Source: Verrucomicrobiia bacterium (GTDB taxonomy: Bacteria; Verrucomicrobiota; Verrucomicrobiia; Verrucomicrobiales; Akkermansiaceae). From it: a stretch of DNA of 64,000 nucleotides. Positions 15,705 to 25,700 of this stretch are shown here, piece after piece (within the stretch, counting starts at the first letter, position 1; every line of letters begins with the position of its first letter). Made by a program: the position numbers and the translations under genes. The notes below the pieces were generated by a model that was not told where the DNA came from, did no database searches, and worked only from the letters and a program-made list of their open reading frames with translations. The stretch lies in assembly GCA_030432565.1 (NCBI GenBank), contig JAUIGV010000030.1, positions 1 to 64,000 on the forward strand, given 5' to 3'.

Positions 15705-16673
15705 TTAGTCGGACAACTCCGCGACCGGGAGATTGGCCACCTCCTCGCGATAGGACTCTGCAAGAGGGGTGCTAAGATATCTTTCGGTAGAGGAACAGCC
15801 AATTGTTACGATTCTCTTCCCTTTGAACTCATCACGCGCCGCAATCTTGAGCGCTGAAGCGACGTTTGCACCGGTCGAGATGCCTGCCGGAATCCCCTCC
15901 AGTTGCGCCAGCTTTTGAGCCATTTCAAACGCCTCTTCATTGGTCACCGTAATTGCTTCATCGATAATTGCGGTATTCAAATTGCCGGGGATAAATCCAG
16001 CTCCAATTCCTTGGATTTTGTGAGGTCCGGGAGATCCACCGCCAATCACAGGGCTGTTCTCGGGTTCGACCGCAATGACTTTGAAATTCGGGTTCCGCTT
16101 TTTGATGACCTCGCCCACTCCCGTGATGGTTCCTCCGGTTCCGACGCCGGCAACAATGGCATCAATATTCCCGTCGGTATCGCGCCAGATTTCCTCGGCG
16201 GTTGTGTCACGGTGGACCTGGGGGTTGGCAGGATTATCGAATTGGCTGGGGCCAAAGCTATTTTCAGTCTCGGCAAGAATCTGTTTGGCCTTGGCAATGG
16301 CTCCCCCCATTCCGCGGGGCCCTGGGGTAAGAACGATTTCAGCTCCGAGACTTCGAAGAAGAATGCGACGCTCGATCGACATCGTTTCCGGCATCGTCAG
16401 GATGCATTTGTATCCTTTCGCACGGGCAACGAAGGCGAGGGCAATCCCGGTGTTTCCCGAGGTTGCCTCGACAATGGTCCCTCCTGGTTTTAAGGAACCA
16501 TCTTTTTCGGCAGCCTCGATCATCGCCTTTCCGATACGGTCTTTGACGCTGAAGAGTGGATTGAAAAACTCCGCCTTAACGAAGATCTCGCAATCCAGCC
16601 CCTCGCTCACGGAATTCAGTTTAATCAGTGGAGTGTTGCCGACGGTATCGACAATATTTGCAGCAATGCTCAT
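15705..16673 (-). CDS. cysK: Cysteine synthase (O-acetylserine sulfhydrylase)
   Basis: PLP enzyme that makes L-cysteine from O-acetylserine and sulfide. The PLP lysine is Lys44 in NPLFSVKDRIGKAM. The substrate loop TSGNTGIALAF and the phosphate-binding GVGTGGTITGVGEV are intact. The start is taken at MSIAANIVDTVGNTPL (16673); an upstream in-frame ATG at 16736 would overlap cysH by 50 bp and adds residues not found in the family. The resulting 322 residues are normal. It is last in cysI-cysH-cysK and consumes the sulfide the other two make. Confidence 0.95.
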   Translation of the reverse strand: MSIAANIVDTVGNTPLIKLNSVSEGLDCEIFVKAEFFNPLFSVKDRIGKAMIEAAEKDGSLKPGGTIVEATSGNTGIALAFVARAKGYKCILTMPETMSIERRILLRSLGAEIVLTPGPRGMGGAIAKAKQILAETENSFGPSQFDNPANPQVHRDTTAEEIWRDTDGNIDAIVAGVGTGGTITGVGEVIKKRNPNFKVIAVEPENSPVIGGGSPGPHKIQGIGAGFIPGNLNTAIIDEAITVTNEEAFEMAQKLAQLEGIPAGISTGANVASALKIAARDEFKGKRIVTIGCSSTERYLSTPLAESYREEVANLPVAELSD

Positions 16674-16686
16674 GTATTTATTTAGG

Positions 16687-17436
16687 TTAGATTTGGTAGT
16701 CAATTTGTCCGGAATCCTCGTGGAGTCCACATTCATATTTTAATCCGCCAAACCGGGTGTCTCGGGCTGATTCACCGGCCTTCGGTTTTCGGGTTGAATG
16801 CCAGTCTCCCATCGTTAAATACCCCTCTTTTTCAAGGGGGTGCCGGGGGAGATTATGCTCATGGTAATAAGAAGCGATCTGGGCATCCGGCCAATCCAGG
16901 ATTGGATAAACCTTCATCGTAGTCTTCTGCTGTTCGGCAAATGGACGGTCAGCCCGGGTTGAGGATTGACTGCGCCGAAGACCGCTCAACCAAACATCGC
17001 CGCCCACCTCGGAAAGTGCGCGGTTCATGGGCTCGACTTTGTTTAGCAGGGAGTATTTCTTCATACCCTCATCGCCCTGCTCCCAGAGCTTTCCGTAGAG
17101 AGCTTCCTGGCGGGCGGAGGAAATCGCCGGATTAACAACCCGGATATCAAGCCCCCAATCTTCAATGAATGACTGGGCAAACTGATAGGTCTCCGGAAAA
17201 CAATAGCCGGTATCAATAAAAACAATTGGAAGATCCGGTGCATGCATCTTGATCAAATGCAACATCGCTGACGCCTGAAGTCCAAAACTGGAGCTGGCGA
17301 TCAGGCGGGAACCGAAAATCCCCCTTAGCTCGATCAGCCGTTCATGCGCTTTCAGCGGTTTCAGAATTGCCGACAATTCCTCCGCCGTGGGATCCCTGTT
17401 CAATACTTCACCGGCAGATGACTGATTCGTTTTCAT
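16687..17436 (-). CDS. cysH: Phosphoadenylyl-sulfate reductase
   Basis: Reduces (phospho)adenylyl-sulfate to sulfite. Seen: SSSFGLQASAMLHLI (PP-loop region), PIVFIDTGYCFPETYQFA, WLSGLRRSQSSTRA, and the catalytic motif KYECGLH near the C-terminus. The paired cysteines of 4Fe-4S APS reductases are absent, so the PAPS-using, thioredoxin-dependent type is more likely. 249 residues. Its ATG overlaps the cysI stop by 4 bp (ATGA), and cysK follows 13 bp after its stop. Confidence 0.9.
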   Translation of the reverse strand: MKTNQSSAGEVLNRDPTAEELSAILKPLKAHERLIELRGIFGSRLIASSSFGLQASAMLHLIKMHAPDLPIVFIDTGYCFPETYQFAQSFIEDWGLDIRVVNPAISSARQEALYGKLWEQGDEGMKKYSLLNKVEPMNRALSEVGGDVWLSGLRRSQSSTRADRPFAEQQKTTMKVYPILDWPDAQIASYYHEHNLPRHPLEKEGYLTMGDWHSTRKPKAGESARDTRFGGLKYECGLHEDSGQIDYQI

Positions 17437-19139
17437 GCAGGCGCGTGCTCCTTGTGAACCTCACTTCCATGTGTGACTTCGTGAATGATTCCAGCCCTGA
17501 TGACGAAATCACCAAATCGCTCACCCTCCATGCGCTCGGTGGCATAGCGACTCAGAACAGGACGAAGAAGTCCCGCAATTTCATCACCCTTTACACTACG
17601 CTGCCAGATCCCCCCAATCCGGTTCCCGATGAAACCACCTCCAAGGTGAATATTGTATTTCCCCGGAGCACGACCAACGAAAGCAATCTCGGCAATGTAG
17701 GGTCGTGCGCAACCATTGGGACACCCGGTCATACGGATCGTTATGGCATCCTGGGTAAGCCCAACCTCATCAAGAATCTCCTCAATCTCATCCATCAGGC
17801 TGGGGAGGTAACGCTCACTCTCTGCCAGCGAAAGCCCGCAGGTTGGTAGAGCCACGCAAGCCATCGAGTTTAGACGGGCGGCAGATCGGTTTTGATGGGC
17901 TGCGATCCCGTACTTTGCGACCAAGGCGTCAATGGCCTCCTTGTCTCCGGCATCAACTCCCGCGATGATTACGTTTTGGTTGGAACTAAGGCGCATGTCC
18001 CCCTTGTGGATCCTGGCAATTTCACGAAGACCGGTCCGCAACAAGTATCCGTCCTTGTCAACAACCCGACCGTTTTCGATAAAGATCGTCAACTGACTCT
18101 TGCCATCCTCGGTCTCCACCCACCCATAGGTGTCACCATTGCTCGTAAATTCAAATGGCCGGGCTTCATCGATCTCGTATCCCAGGCGTCCTTCGATCTC
18201 CGACTTAAACCATTCAATACCACGGTCATCGATGGTGTACTTCATACGAGCGTGTTTGCGCTCGGAACGATCGCCGAAATCGCGCTGTATTTTCACCACT
18301 TCCTCGGCAACCTCGACCGCTTTCTCAACCGGGATAAATCCCAAAACATCCGCAATGCGAGGGAAGGTTTTCTCCTGTCCATGATGCATTCCCATCCCGC
18401 CACCGACGGTGACGTTAAAGCCGATCAGTTCCCCATTCTCCTCGATGGCAATGAAACCCAGACACTGGGAATAGATATCGACATCATTGCTTGGTGGAAT
18501 TGCCATGCAGATTTTGAATTTTCGAGGCAAATAGGTCTTCCCGTAAATGGGCTCCACTTCCTCTTCCGAGCTCTCGACTTTTTCACCGTCGAGCCAGATC
18601 TCGTGATAAGCACCCGTCGCCGGCGTCAAGTGATCACTGATCGCCTGGGCGACTTTCAAAGTCTGCCCGTGGATCGACGAAAGAGCCGGATTCGGGTTAC
18701 ACATCACATTGCGATTCACGTCACCACAAGCTGCGATGGTGTCCATCGCGGTGTCATTGATCTCCTTGATCGTCTGCTTCAGATTCTTTTTGATAACCCC
18801 ATGCAACTGATACGCCTGACGCGTTGTCAGCTTGAAATTTTCGTTTCCAAAATCGCTCGCCATCCGATCCATTTCAAGCCACTGGCCGGTCGTCGAAACT
18901 CCGCCTGGAACCCGGACACGGATCATAAAGCTAAAGGCCTTCTCAAGTCCGGCACGCTTCCGCTCGATGCGGACATCCCGGTCATCCTGTTGGTAGGTTC
19001 CGTGGAATTTGAGCAACTGCTCGTCATCCTTGGAGACGGATCCCGTGGAGTCATCTGCCAAACCCTCGGCGATGGTTCCCCGAAGGTAATTACTGGCAGT
19101 CTTGATGGACTCGTTCTTTGAGAGTTTGACTTCTGACAT
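17433..19139 (-). CDS. cysI: Sulfite reductase hemoprotein (siroheme, 4Fe-4S)
   Basis: Six-electron reduction of sulfite to sulfide. The siroheme/4Fe-4S ligands are Cys428, Cys434, Cys473 and Cys477 (CVALPTCGLSLAESER and TGCPNGCARPYIAEI). CGDVNRNVMCNP near residue 138 and an N-terminal ferredoxin-like half (LTTRQAYQLHGV) also fit. The start is MSEVKLSKNES at 19139; the frame stays open for 69 codons further, but those residues do not resemble the family and would run across the operator-like palindrome. 568 residues, close to CysI. No cysJ flavoprotein is adjacent, so the electron donor (NADPH via a separate CysJ, or ferredoxin) is open. Confidence 0.9.
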   Translation of the reverse strand: MSEVKLSKNESIKTASNYLRGTIAEGLADDSTGSVSKDDEQLLKFHGTYQQDDRDVRIERKRAGLEKAFSFMIRVRVPGGVSTTGQWLEMDRMASDFGNENFKLTTRQAYQLHGVIKKNLKQTIKEINDTAMDTIAACGDVNRNVMCNPNPALSSIHGQTLKVAQAISDHLTPATGAYHEIWLDGEKVESSEEEVEPIYGKTYLPRKFKICMAIPPSNDVDIYSQCLGFIAIEENGELIGFNVTVGGGMGMHHGQEKTFPRIADVLGFIPVEKAVEVAEEVVKIQRDFGDRSERKHARMKYTIDDRGIEWFKSEIEGRLGYEIDEARPFEFTSNGDTYGWVETEDGKSQLTIFIENGRVVDKDGYLLRTGLREIARIHKGDMRLSSNQNVIIAGVDAGDKEAIDALVAKYGIAAHQNRSAARLNSMACVALPTCGLSLAESERYLPSLMDEIEEILDEVGLTQDAITIRMTGCPNGCARPYIAEIAFVGRAPGKYNIHLGGGFIGNRIGGIWQRSVKGDEIAGLLRPVLSRYATERMEGERFGDFVIRAGIIHEVTHGSEVHKEHAPA

Positions 19140-19172
19140 TTGAATTAGCAATTGACTCGTTTTAATATGATT

Positions 19173-19195
19173 AACCTGATAATCTTTATCAGGTT
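19173..19195. promoter_or_regulatory. Perfect palindrome upstream of the cysIHK operon
   Basis: AACCTGATAA (19173-19182) and TTATCAGGTT (19186-19195) are exact reverse complements around TCT. The site is 33 bp upstream of the cysI start and 68 bp before the divergent gene at 19264. It is a good operator candidate for a dimeric regulator of sulfur assimilation. No T run follows, so it is not a terminator. The binding protein is unknown. Confidence 0.55.
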
Positions 19196-19263
19196 TCTCT
19201 TCCCGGTGAACTTCACCCGTCTTACCCGCCGATGCAAATAAAAAAAGTATCCAATCGCCATCA

Positions 19264-20040
19264 TTGACGAAGAACCGCAAGCATACTTCTATTCGAACCG
19301 TGCTCCGCCGGATTTTAGCCCACCTCCTTTCTCTTCCGATTATCATCCTGACCTCATGTGTGGAAGGAGAGGAGGAAATTTGGATTAACGAAGATGCTTC
19401 GGGACATGTCGTCTCCCACTACGAGATCCCATCCATTGCTCTGCGTCAACTCGGGGATCCGGAAGACTTCATCAAAGCTCTTGAGTTGATTGACAAAAAA
19501 GAAGACCTCATTGAGATCACCGATCTCTCATTCGAGGTGAGATCCGGTCGGGCAATCTTCCACTTGGAGGCAGACTTTATTGACGCCCGTGAGCTTCTTT
19601 TTATCGCGGGGCGAAACAAGCCGATCTTTGCCGAGGTGACAGGTGCCGACCCGGATAAACTGGACAGCATCACGGGCGATATTGATTTCCGCTTTGAAGG
19701 AGTCACGCCAGCCTTCGATCGCGTGGTAAGCCCAAACGAGATCTTCCCTTCTGTCGTGGGCAAAAGACCAAAAATGCTTGGGTCAGCGGCTTTCAAATAC
19801 ACCATTCACCTGCCAAGCAGAGTGAGAGAGACCAACGCCCACTCCGTTAGCGACGATGGCAAAACAGTCAGCTGGAATTTCAAGCTTCAAGATCACTTCG
19901 AGAACCCCATGGCAATGAGTTTCAGAGCTGAGCTACCCATCCCTTGGTGGTCCTGGCTTCTTCTGGTTCTACTCATCCTCGGAGTGAGCGGCTTGATTTG
20001 GAGATTGAAGCGACGGAAGTCCGCCCACCAAAGGGTTTGA
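19264..20040 (+). CDS. Putative membrane-anchored lipoprotein, function unknown
   Basis: A signal-peptide-like stretch (HLLSLPIIILTSC, residues about 20-32) ends in a lipobox-like LTSC, so the mature protein probably starts at Cys32 and is lipid-linked. The body is beta-rich and acidic (IWINEDASGHVVSHYEIP...), reminiscent of LppM/DUF3153-type envelope lipoproteins, though I would not assign the family. A C-terminal membrane helix (WWSWLLLVLLILGVSGLIW) followed by arginines and lysines gives a second anchor. It diverges from cysI and shares the intergenic palindrome. Confidence 0.5.
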   Translation: MTKNRKHTSIRTVLRRILAHLLSLPIIILTSCVEGEEEIWINEDASGHVVSHYEIPSIALRQLGDPEDFIKALELIDKKEDLIEITDLSFEVRSGRAIFHLEADFIDARELLFIAGRNKPIFAEVTGADPDKLDSITGDIDFRFEGVTPAFDRVVSPNEIFPSVVGKRPKMLGSAAFKYTIHLPSRVRETNAHSVSDDGKTVSWNFKLQDHFENPMAMSFRAELPIPWWSWLLLVLLILGVSGLIWRLKRRKSAHQRV

Positions 20041-20180
20041 TGTCTCTTGATCAAATTTCTTGAGTCCAAAAGCGGGATCAACCTTCCCTCCGGGTGGGAA
20101 CCAAAAAGGGACAAACGCGAGGCGACTTCGCCTAAGATTTAGGTTTCACGACTTTTAGGAATCCTGTATCATGCTGTGCC

Positions 20181-21083
20181 GTGAGCGTTCATACTGATAG
20201 CGAAGTCGATTCCTTCATCGAATTCATGACCACCGAGAAAAACTCTTCTCCGAAGACGCTCGAGAATTATACCCTGGCGCTACGGCTTTTTCGGGAATGG
20301 CTCGGCGATAGCTTTTCGCGATGGCGCGACCTGACGTCCGACCACTTCCGCGCGTATCTTTTCCAGCTTCAAAAAGACGGTCTCGCCCGTAGCACAGTGC
20401 GACTTCGTTTTGCAGCCTACCGCTCTTTTTTTAAATTCCTCGTCCACCGTCGTGGTTACCCGAAGAGCCCGGTGGCCGAAGTCGAACTACCGAAAGCAGA
20501 CAAGGCCCTGCCCGTCGTCCTCACCCTAAGTCAAATTGAAGAGCTTCTTGAACTCCCCATGAAATCGGAGCTTCAAGGGCAAGCGCCGGCGTGGATGCGG
20601 GAACGTGACGCCGCCATTCTCGAGCTTTTTTACTCCACAGGTCTTCGACTCGCTGAACTGGCGTCATTGAATGTGAACAACATCGACTCTATCAATGAGT
20701 CAGTCCGGGTGATCGGAAAAGGTTCCAAGGAACGCCTCGTCCCCATCGGCTCGCACGCCATGAAAGCGATGCAAAAATACCGTAACATCGCCGGGGTTCA
20801 TGAAGGCCCCCTCTTCGTGTCCAAGCTTCGCAAACGACTCTCCACCCGATCACTGAACTCGGTTCTCAAAAAGTATCTGGCCCAGTCGAGCATCCCTTTC
20901 AACGTCACTCCTCACAAGTTAAGGCACTCATTTGCAACACATCTTCTGGACCACGGGGCTGACCTCCGATCGGTCCAAGCCCTCTTGGGCCACGCCTCGC
21001 TTTCAACGACTCAAATCTACACGCACGTTACCAAGGAGCGACTTCGTGAAGCTTATGACTCAGCCCACCCGAGAGCTAAATAA
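20181..21083 (+). CDS. xerC: Tyrosine recombinase XerC/XerD
   Basis: Site-specific recombinase of the Xer type, which resolves chromosome dimers at dif. The SAM-like DNA-binding domain covers residues 5-95. The catalytic residues are all present: Arg156 (STGLRLAEL), Lys180 (IGKGSKER), His245 and Arg248 (HKLRH), His271 (LLGHASL) and Tyr280 (QIYTHV). At 300 residues it is a standard Xer and not an integrase of an element. The start is a GTG (20181). XerC and XerD cannot be told apart here. It converges on the TPR gene with 7 bp between stops. Confidence 0.88.
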   Translation: MSVHTDSEVDSFIEFMTTEKNSSPKTLENYTLALRLFREWLGDSFSRWRDLTSDHFRAYLFQLQKDGLARSTVRLRFAAYRSFFKFLVHRRGYPKSPVAEVELPKADKALPVVLTLSQIEELLELPMKSELQGQAPAWMRERDAAILELFYSTGLRLAELASLNVNNIDSINESVRVIGKGSKERLVPIGSHAMKAMQKYRNIAGVHEGPLFVSKLRKRLSTRSLNSVLKKYLAQSSIPFNVTPHKLRHSFATHLLDHGADLRSVQALLGHASLSTTQIYTHVTKERLREAYDSAHPRAK

Positions 21084-21090
21084 AACGCGG

Positions 21091-21672
21091 TTAATCCGGA
21101 AGAAGTTGGTTGAGATCTTCGATCCACTCGGCTGCATGTTCATTGTCCGGATCAATTTTCAGGACTTCCTCGAAAGCTGCTTTCGCCTCGGGGAACCTCC
21201 GCTGACTCGCGAGATAACCGCCCAGGCTGGAATAGGCTTCATCGCGGTCACACTGATATTTCAATCCTTCCCGCACCAAATACTCGGCCTTTGCCGGTTC
21301 CCCCTGATGAAAAGCCATATTCGCGGCCATCAACAGTAATTCGCCACGCGTCGTATTTTGCTCGTGGGCGAGACGGTAATGCTTCTCGGCATCCGCAAAT
21401 TGCCCCTTCTTCTCATGGAGCGTCGCGAGATTGAATAGGAGAAGTTCTTCGGCCTCTGTGTCATCACACAATTCCGCAATTCGATGGAGGGTTGCCTCGG
21501 CCTGGGCAAAGTTCCCAAAGTCGATCAGATCGGTCGCATACAGGAGCGTCGACAAGACATTCTCAACATCCTCTTGAGTGAGGATTTCTTCATAAATCAC
21601 ACAGGCGCTCGCAACCTGATCCGCCTCACGGGCTTCTTCGAGCGCTTCATAAAGCTCCTCAATCTCGGACAT
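21091..21672 (-). CDS. TPR-repeat protein
   Basis: A 193-residue protein made of helical TPR-like units, e.g. AEATLHRIAELCDDTEAEEL, LATLHEKKGQFADAEKHYRL, DEAYSSLGGYLASQRRFPEA and KAAFEEVLKIDPDNEHA. No signal peptide is visible, so it is probably a cytoplasmic scaffold. It begins 8 bp after the alpha-toroid gene and is the last gene of a three-gene operon with the giant coiled-coil protein. Its partner is unknown but is most likely one of these two. Confidence 0.75.
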   Translation of the reverse strand: MSEIEELYEALEEAREADQVASACVIYEEILTQEDVENVLSTLLYATDLIDFGNFAQAEATLHRIAELCDDTEAEELLLFNLATLHEKKGQFADAEKHYRLAHEQNTTRGELLLMAANMAFHQGEPAKAEYLVREGLKYQCDRDEAYSSLGGYLASQRRFPEAKAAFEEVLKIDPDNEHAAEWIEDLNQLLPD

Positions 21673-21680
21673 GCCTGAAG

Positions 21681-22733
21681 CTACTCTTCGTCTACTGTCT
21701 CGTCACGCTGGTAAATCGGCAACTGACGATAAGGAACGGTGAAGGCAAGGGTCATCATCGCAGTCCCGTAGACCTGGCCGGCTTCGCGACTATACCACGA
21801 GCCATCCTCTTTTTGCTTTTTCAAGTAGGTCTCGTACATCCAGTCAGCATAGGTCTCCCAATACTTCCCGCCAATTTGGAACATCGCCTGGGCATTGTAG
21901 TAATTACCGTAAAACTCGAATTGAGCCCCTTCGAGCGCGCGAAAGCTTTCGAGAATATAATCCGCCGCTTTAATTGTCGAAGGCTTCCCGTGCTCTCCAC
22001 AAAGTTCCAAACAAAGAAGCCCCATTCCGGTCAGCGAATTTTTGGAATTGTGCGGACTGGAATAGCCAAAGTGCCCGTTCTTCCCGGAAAAATTGCCGTA
22101 AAGATAAGCAACAGCATCAGCAATCGCCTTGTCCGGCACATCGGCCCCGTTGAGCTTTGCAGATCGCAGAGCCATAAGTGCCCAGCCGCTGCACGAGGTA
22201 TCGGAATCCCGGGAATTTGGATGATAACGCCAGCCACCTTGATGCCTTGAAGATTTCTGCACCGCCTGGGCACGTAAGATCAGAGCCAGCGCCCGCGGGA
22301 GGCTTGCGTTAATTTTCTTTTGCCGGTCAGGGTCCACCATTCCCGAAACCTCGGACAAGAAGAGTGTGGCGATATTGTGTCCATACATGGGACCGCTACC
22401 ATATTGGCCGCCGGTATAAAGCCCCTCCCGATTCTGTCTTCCAATCAGAAAATCAATAATCTTGTTCAGGGGATCCGCATAGGGGCCTTCGGTTGGAAGA
22501 TGACCACGGGACAAAAAGGCCATTCCTGCAAGAGCCGGAATACCACAGGAGTTACCATAGCTTCCAGGATAACTCCCGTCATCCAGTTGGTTACGGGCCA
22601 AATAATTCAAGCCACGATCTACCGAAGGATCGACCTTGTCCTTCCATCTGGCAAAGACGGTCGGAGCAACTTCCTGAGCCGACGCGGTTATGGTTAGGAG
22701 AATTCCGAAAAGGATTGAGGAAAGCTTTTTCAT
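21681..22733 (-). CDS. Secreted alpha/alpha-toroid protein (prenyltransferase/squalene cyclase-like repeats)
   Basis: A signal peptide (MKKLSSILFGILLTITASA) precedes repeats of the terpene-cyclase toroid type: VDRGLNYLARNQLDDGSYPG, IIDFLIGRQNREGLYTG, GGWRYHPNSRDSDTSCSGWA and YLKKQKEDGSWYSREAG. The QxxDGSW/Y signatures are clear. No cyclase DxDD motif is seen, so it is likely a structural or sugar/peptide-binding toroid. Such proteins occur next to large coiled-coil membrane proteins in planctomycetes and verrucomicrobia. Its start overlaps the upstream stop by 4 bp (ATGA), so the two are translationally coupled. Confidence 0.75.
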   Translation of the reverse strand: MKKLSSILFGILLTITASAQEVAPTVFARWKDKVDPSVDRGLNYLARNQLDDGSYPGSYGNSCGIPALAGMAFLSRGHLPTEGPYADPLNKIIDFLIGRQNREGLYTGGQYGSGPMYGHNIATLFLSEVSGMVDPDRQKKINASLPRALALILRAQAVQKSSRHQGGWRYHPNSRDSDTSCSGWALMALRSAKLNGADVPDKAIADAVAYLYGNFSGKNGHFGYSSPHNSKNSLTGMGLLCLELCGEHGKPSTIKAADYILESFRALEGAQFEFYGNYYNAQAMFQIGGKYWETYADWMYETYLKKQKEDGSWYSREAGQVYGTAMMTLAFTVPYRQLPIYQRDETVDEE

Positions 22734-25700
22734 TTCTTTTTAGAGACTTGCTCGAAGTATTTTTGCACCAAACCTCGATAGTCCTCGGGAACGACGGCGC
22801 GGCGGGATCCACTGACATCAGTCTTGAGGGTTGCCTGGATTTTCTCCCAGTCCGCCGCATTGATTCCGAGCTTTGCCAACTCGGCCGGGACGCCTTGATC
22901 GGCCTGCGCCTGTCGCACGCCCTCCTTGGCTTCATCGCTGGGAGGAGCTGCCTGATCTCCAGGATCGCCCGGTTGATTGGCTTGCGCGGGATCCCCGGGC
23001 TTACCGCCTTGCTTCATATTGGACATTGCTTCGCTTGCGGCTTGCTTCAGCGCCTCGGCGGCAGCCTGGGCTTGGGACGCAGCCTGTTGCTGCTGACCCG
23101 ACTGAGCGGAGTTGGCAGCCTGCGCGCTCTTCTGCAAAGCTTCGGCCATGGCGTCTCCGGGCGCCGGCGCCTGATTGGGATTCTCACCTTGCTCCGCAGC
23201 CTGGGCGGCTTGTTGAGTTAATTGCTGGGAAGCGCTTTGAAGTGACTGCTGGGCCTGGGCAAATTTTTGCGCGGCCTGTTGGTGTTGTTGGGCAGCTTGC
23301 CGGGCCTGTCCGGCTTGCTGCGCTTGTGAAGCCTGACTTGCTTGCTGTGCTCCTTGATCGGCCATCTGACCTGCCTGACTCAAAGGATCACCTTCCACTG
23401 CGGCAACATCGTCGATGGCTTGGGCCAAATCTGCGGCACGTTCGCTCTGCATTTCCTGAAGCGCGGCCAGAGCCTCATCGGCGCGACCGTCGGCAAGGTC
23501 TTGCAAGGCTTCGGCAATTCCTTCCTGGCGTTCCTTTAATTCCTCCTGGGAGCCGGAAGCTTCCGCCCCTTTCGCAAGTTCGGAGGCTGCCGCCTGGGCC
23601 GCGTCCGCCGCGGCTTGCGGATTCCCCTGCAACGCCTCCTGCAACGCGCTCTCGGCTTGAGCCAACGCTTCGGGAAGGTCATTGGCGCGGGCTTCCTGCA
23701 TCTCGCGGGCTTCACTCAATTCCTGCCGGGTTCCTTCAACAACTGCTTCCTGCTCACGAGCCAAGGCTTGCTCCAAAGCATCCGTCAACCGTTCGGCCTG
23801 CATTGCTTCGAGCGCTTCAAAAGCTTCATTGGTGTTTCCATCTGCAAGCGCTTCGAAAGCTTCGGCGAGTGCCTCCTGTTGTTTTTGCAGCGATTGTTGG
23901 GACGGAGAAGTCTCAGCGCCCCTGGTCAATTCCCCGGCCGCATTTTTAGCGGCTTCTGCAGCAGCATTGGCGTCGGCCTTCGTCGCTTCACTGAGAGCTT
24001 CCTGGGCTTTTGCGACTGCCTCGGGAAGGGTCTCGGCACGGGCTTCCTGACCCCTTTGAGCATCCTTCAATTCTTCCTTCGCCCCCTCAAGAATATCCTT
24101 TTGAGCTTCAGCCAGTGCTCTGGCTACGTCATCCGGATCGGCAATATTTTGGACCTCCTCCAAGGTGGCTTGAGCTTCAGCAGTATTTCCTTCGGCAAGA
24201 GCTTCGAAAGCTTCCGCCAACTTCTCCTGCTTGTTTTGAAGAGACTTCTGTGCGCCAGATTCTTCCGCAGCCTTGGCCAGCTCTTCGGCCGCTTTTTTGG
24301 CGGCCTCGGCAGCCACCTCAGGATTGTTTTGTTGCGCTTCATTCGCAGCCTTGTTGGCTTCTTCAGCCGCCTTCGCAAGATCATCGGCGCGACTTTCACC
24401 ATCCTTCCTGGCCTCAGCCAGTTCTTCGCGGGTCTCTTGAGCCGCTTCACGTTGTTCCTTGGCCAGGGCCTCGGCAATTTCCCGCGGATTAAGGAGATTT
24501 TGAACCTCATTGAGTACCTCCTGTGCCTTCTCCGTTTCACCATCGGCGAGTGCCTCGAGAGCTTCGGCAATCTTCTCCTGTTTGTTCTGAAGAGCTTCCT
24601 GGGTCGGAGAATTCTCGGCACCTTTGGCTAGTTCCTCGGCCGCCTTTTGAGCCGCTTTCGCTGCTTCTTCGGGGTTATTCTGCCGGGCTTCATTGGCTGC
24701 ATTGTTTCCTTCCTCGGCAGCCTTGGCCAAATCATCGGCACGATTTTCGTTATCACGCTTGGCCTCATTCATTTCCTGTCGGGCCTCGTCAGCGACCTTC
24801 TTCTGCTCTTCACCAAGGGCCTTGGCGATTTTACGTGGGTTGGCCATTTCCTGAACTTCTTCGAGAGCTTCCTGTGCCTTCTCGGTATCTCCTTCCGCAA
24901 GCGCCTCGAAGGCTTCCGAAAGCTTCTCCTGCTTCTCCTTGAGGGCTTCCTGCGATGGCGATTGATCAGAACTTTCCGCCAATTCCTCAGCAGCGTTCTT
25001 TGCTAATTCGGCAGCTTCCCCGGGCTTCGATTGACGCGCCTTGTTGGCAGCCTGAGTAGCCTCGTTGATTGCTTTGTTTAAATCTTCAGCACGATCACTC
25101 TCTTTGTCACGGCGCGCTTCGGCAAGTTCCTCGCGAGCTTCGGTCAAGGCGTCCTGCTGTTCCCGGGCGAGTGCGTTTTTAAGCTGCTCGGCATTCATTT
25201 TTTGAGCAGCAGGATCTGCTTGTTCGCTCAATTTCGAGAGTTCTTCCTGGGCCTCCTTCAATTCCCGGGCCTCCTTTGAAAGCTCCATCGCTTGATCCGC
25301 TTGTGCTTTCATCGCCGCGGCTTTCGCCTCCGGAGATTGCTGCACTTCCTGTCGGATCTGCTCCTGCATCTGGCGCTGCTCATTCTGCCAATCCTGATCG
25401 GGCTGTTCTTCAGCGGCCTGGCGCGCCAGTTCCTCCTGCTTCTGCGCCATCTCCTGCAGCTTGGCCAGGTCGTTGGTTTTGGGCTGATCCTTTTGAACCT
25501 CCTGACGCAATTCCTGAAGGTCGTTAATGGCCTCTTCGCTTTCCCGAAGGGCATTATCGACCTCGTCCCGACGGGCTTCGGGGGTGTCTTGGAGTGGTGC
25601 ATTTTCAACAGACTTCTTTGCCTCATCAAGCTTGGCGACAGCCTGTTCCACATCATCTCGCCGATGTTCCTGAACTCCCTGTTTCATTCGCTCGCTGAGT

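Noticed and set aside
17892-19121. 409-codon plus-strand frame opposite cysI
   Set aside because: It is antisense to a well-supported gene and encodes nothing recognisable.
20181-21083. Xer recombinase as the island integrase
   Set aside because: Its length and motifs are those of chromosomal XerC/XerD, and it lies 15 kb from the tRNA site among core genes.
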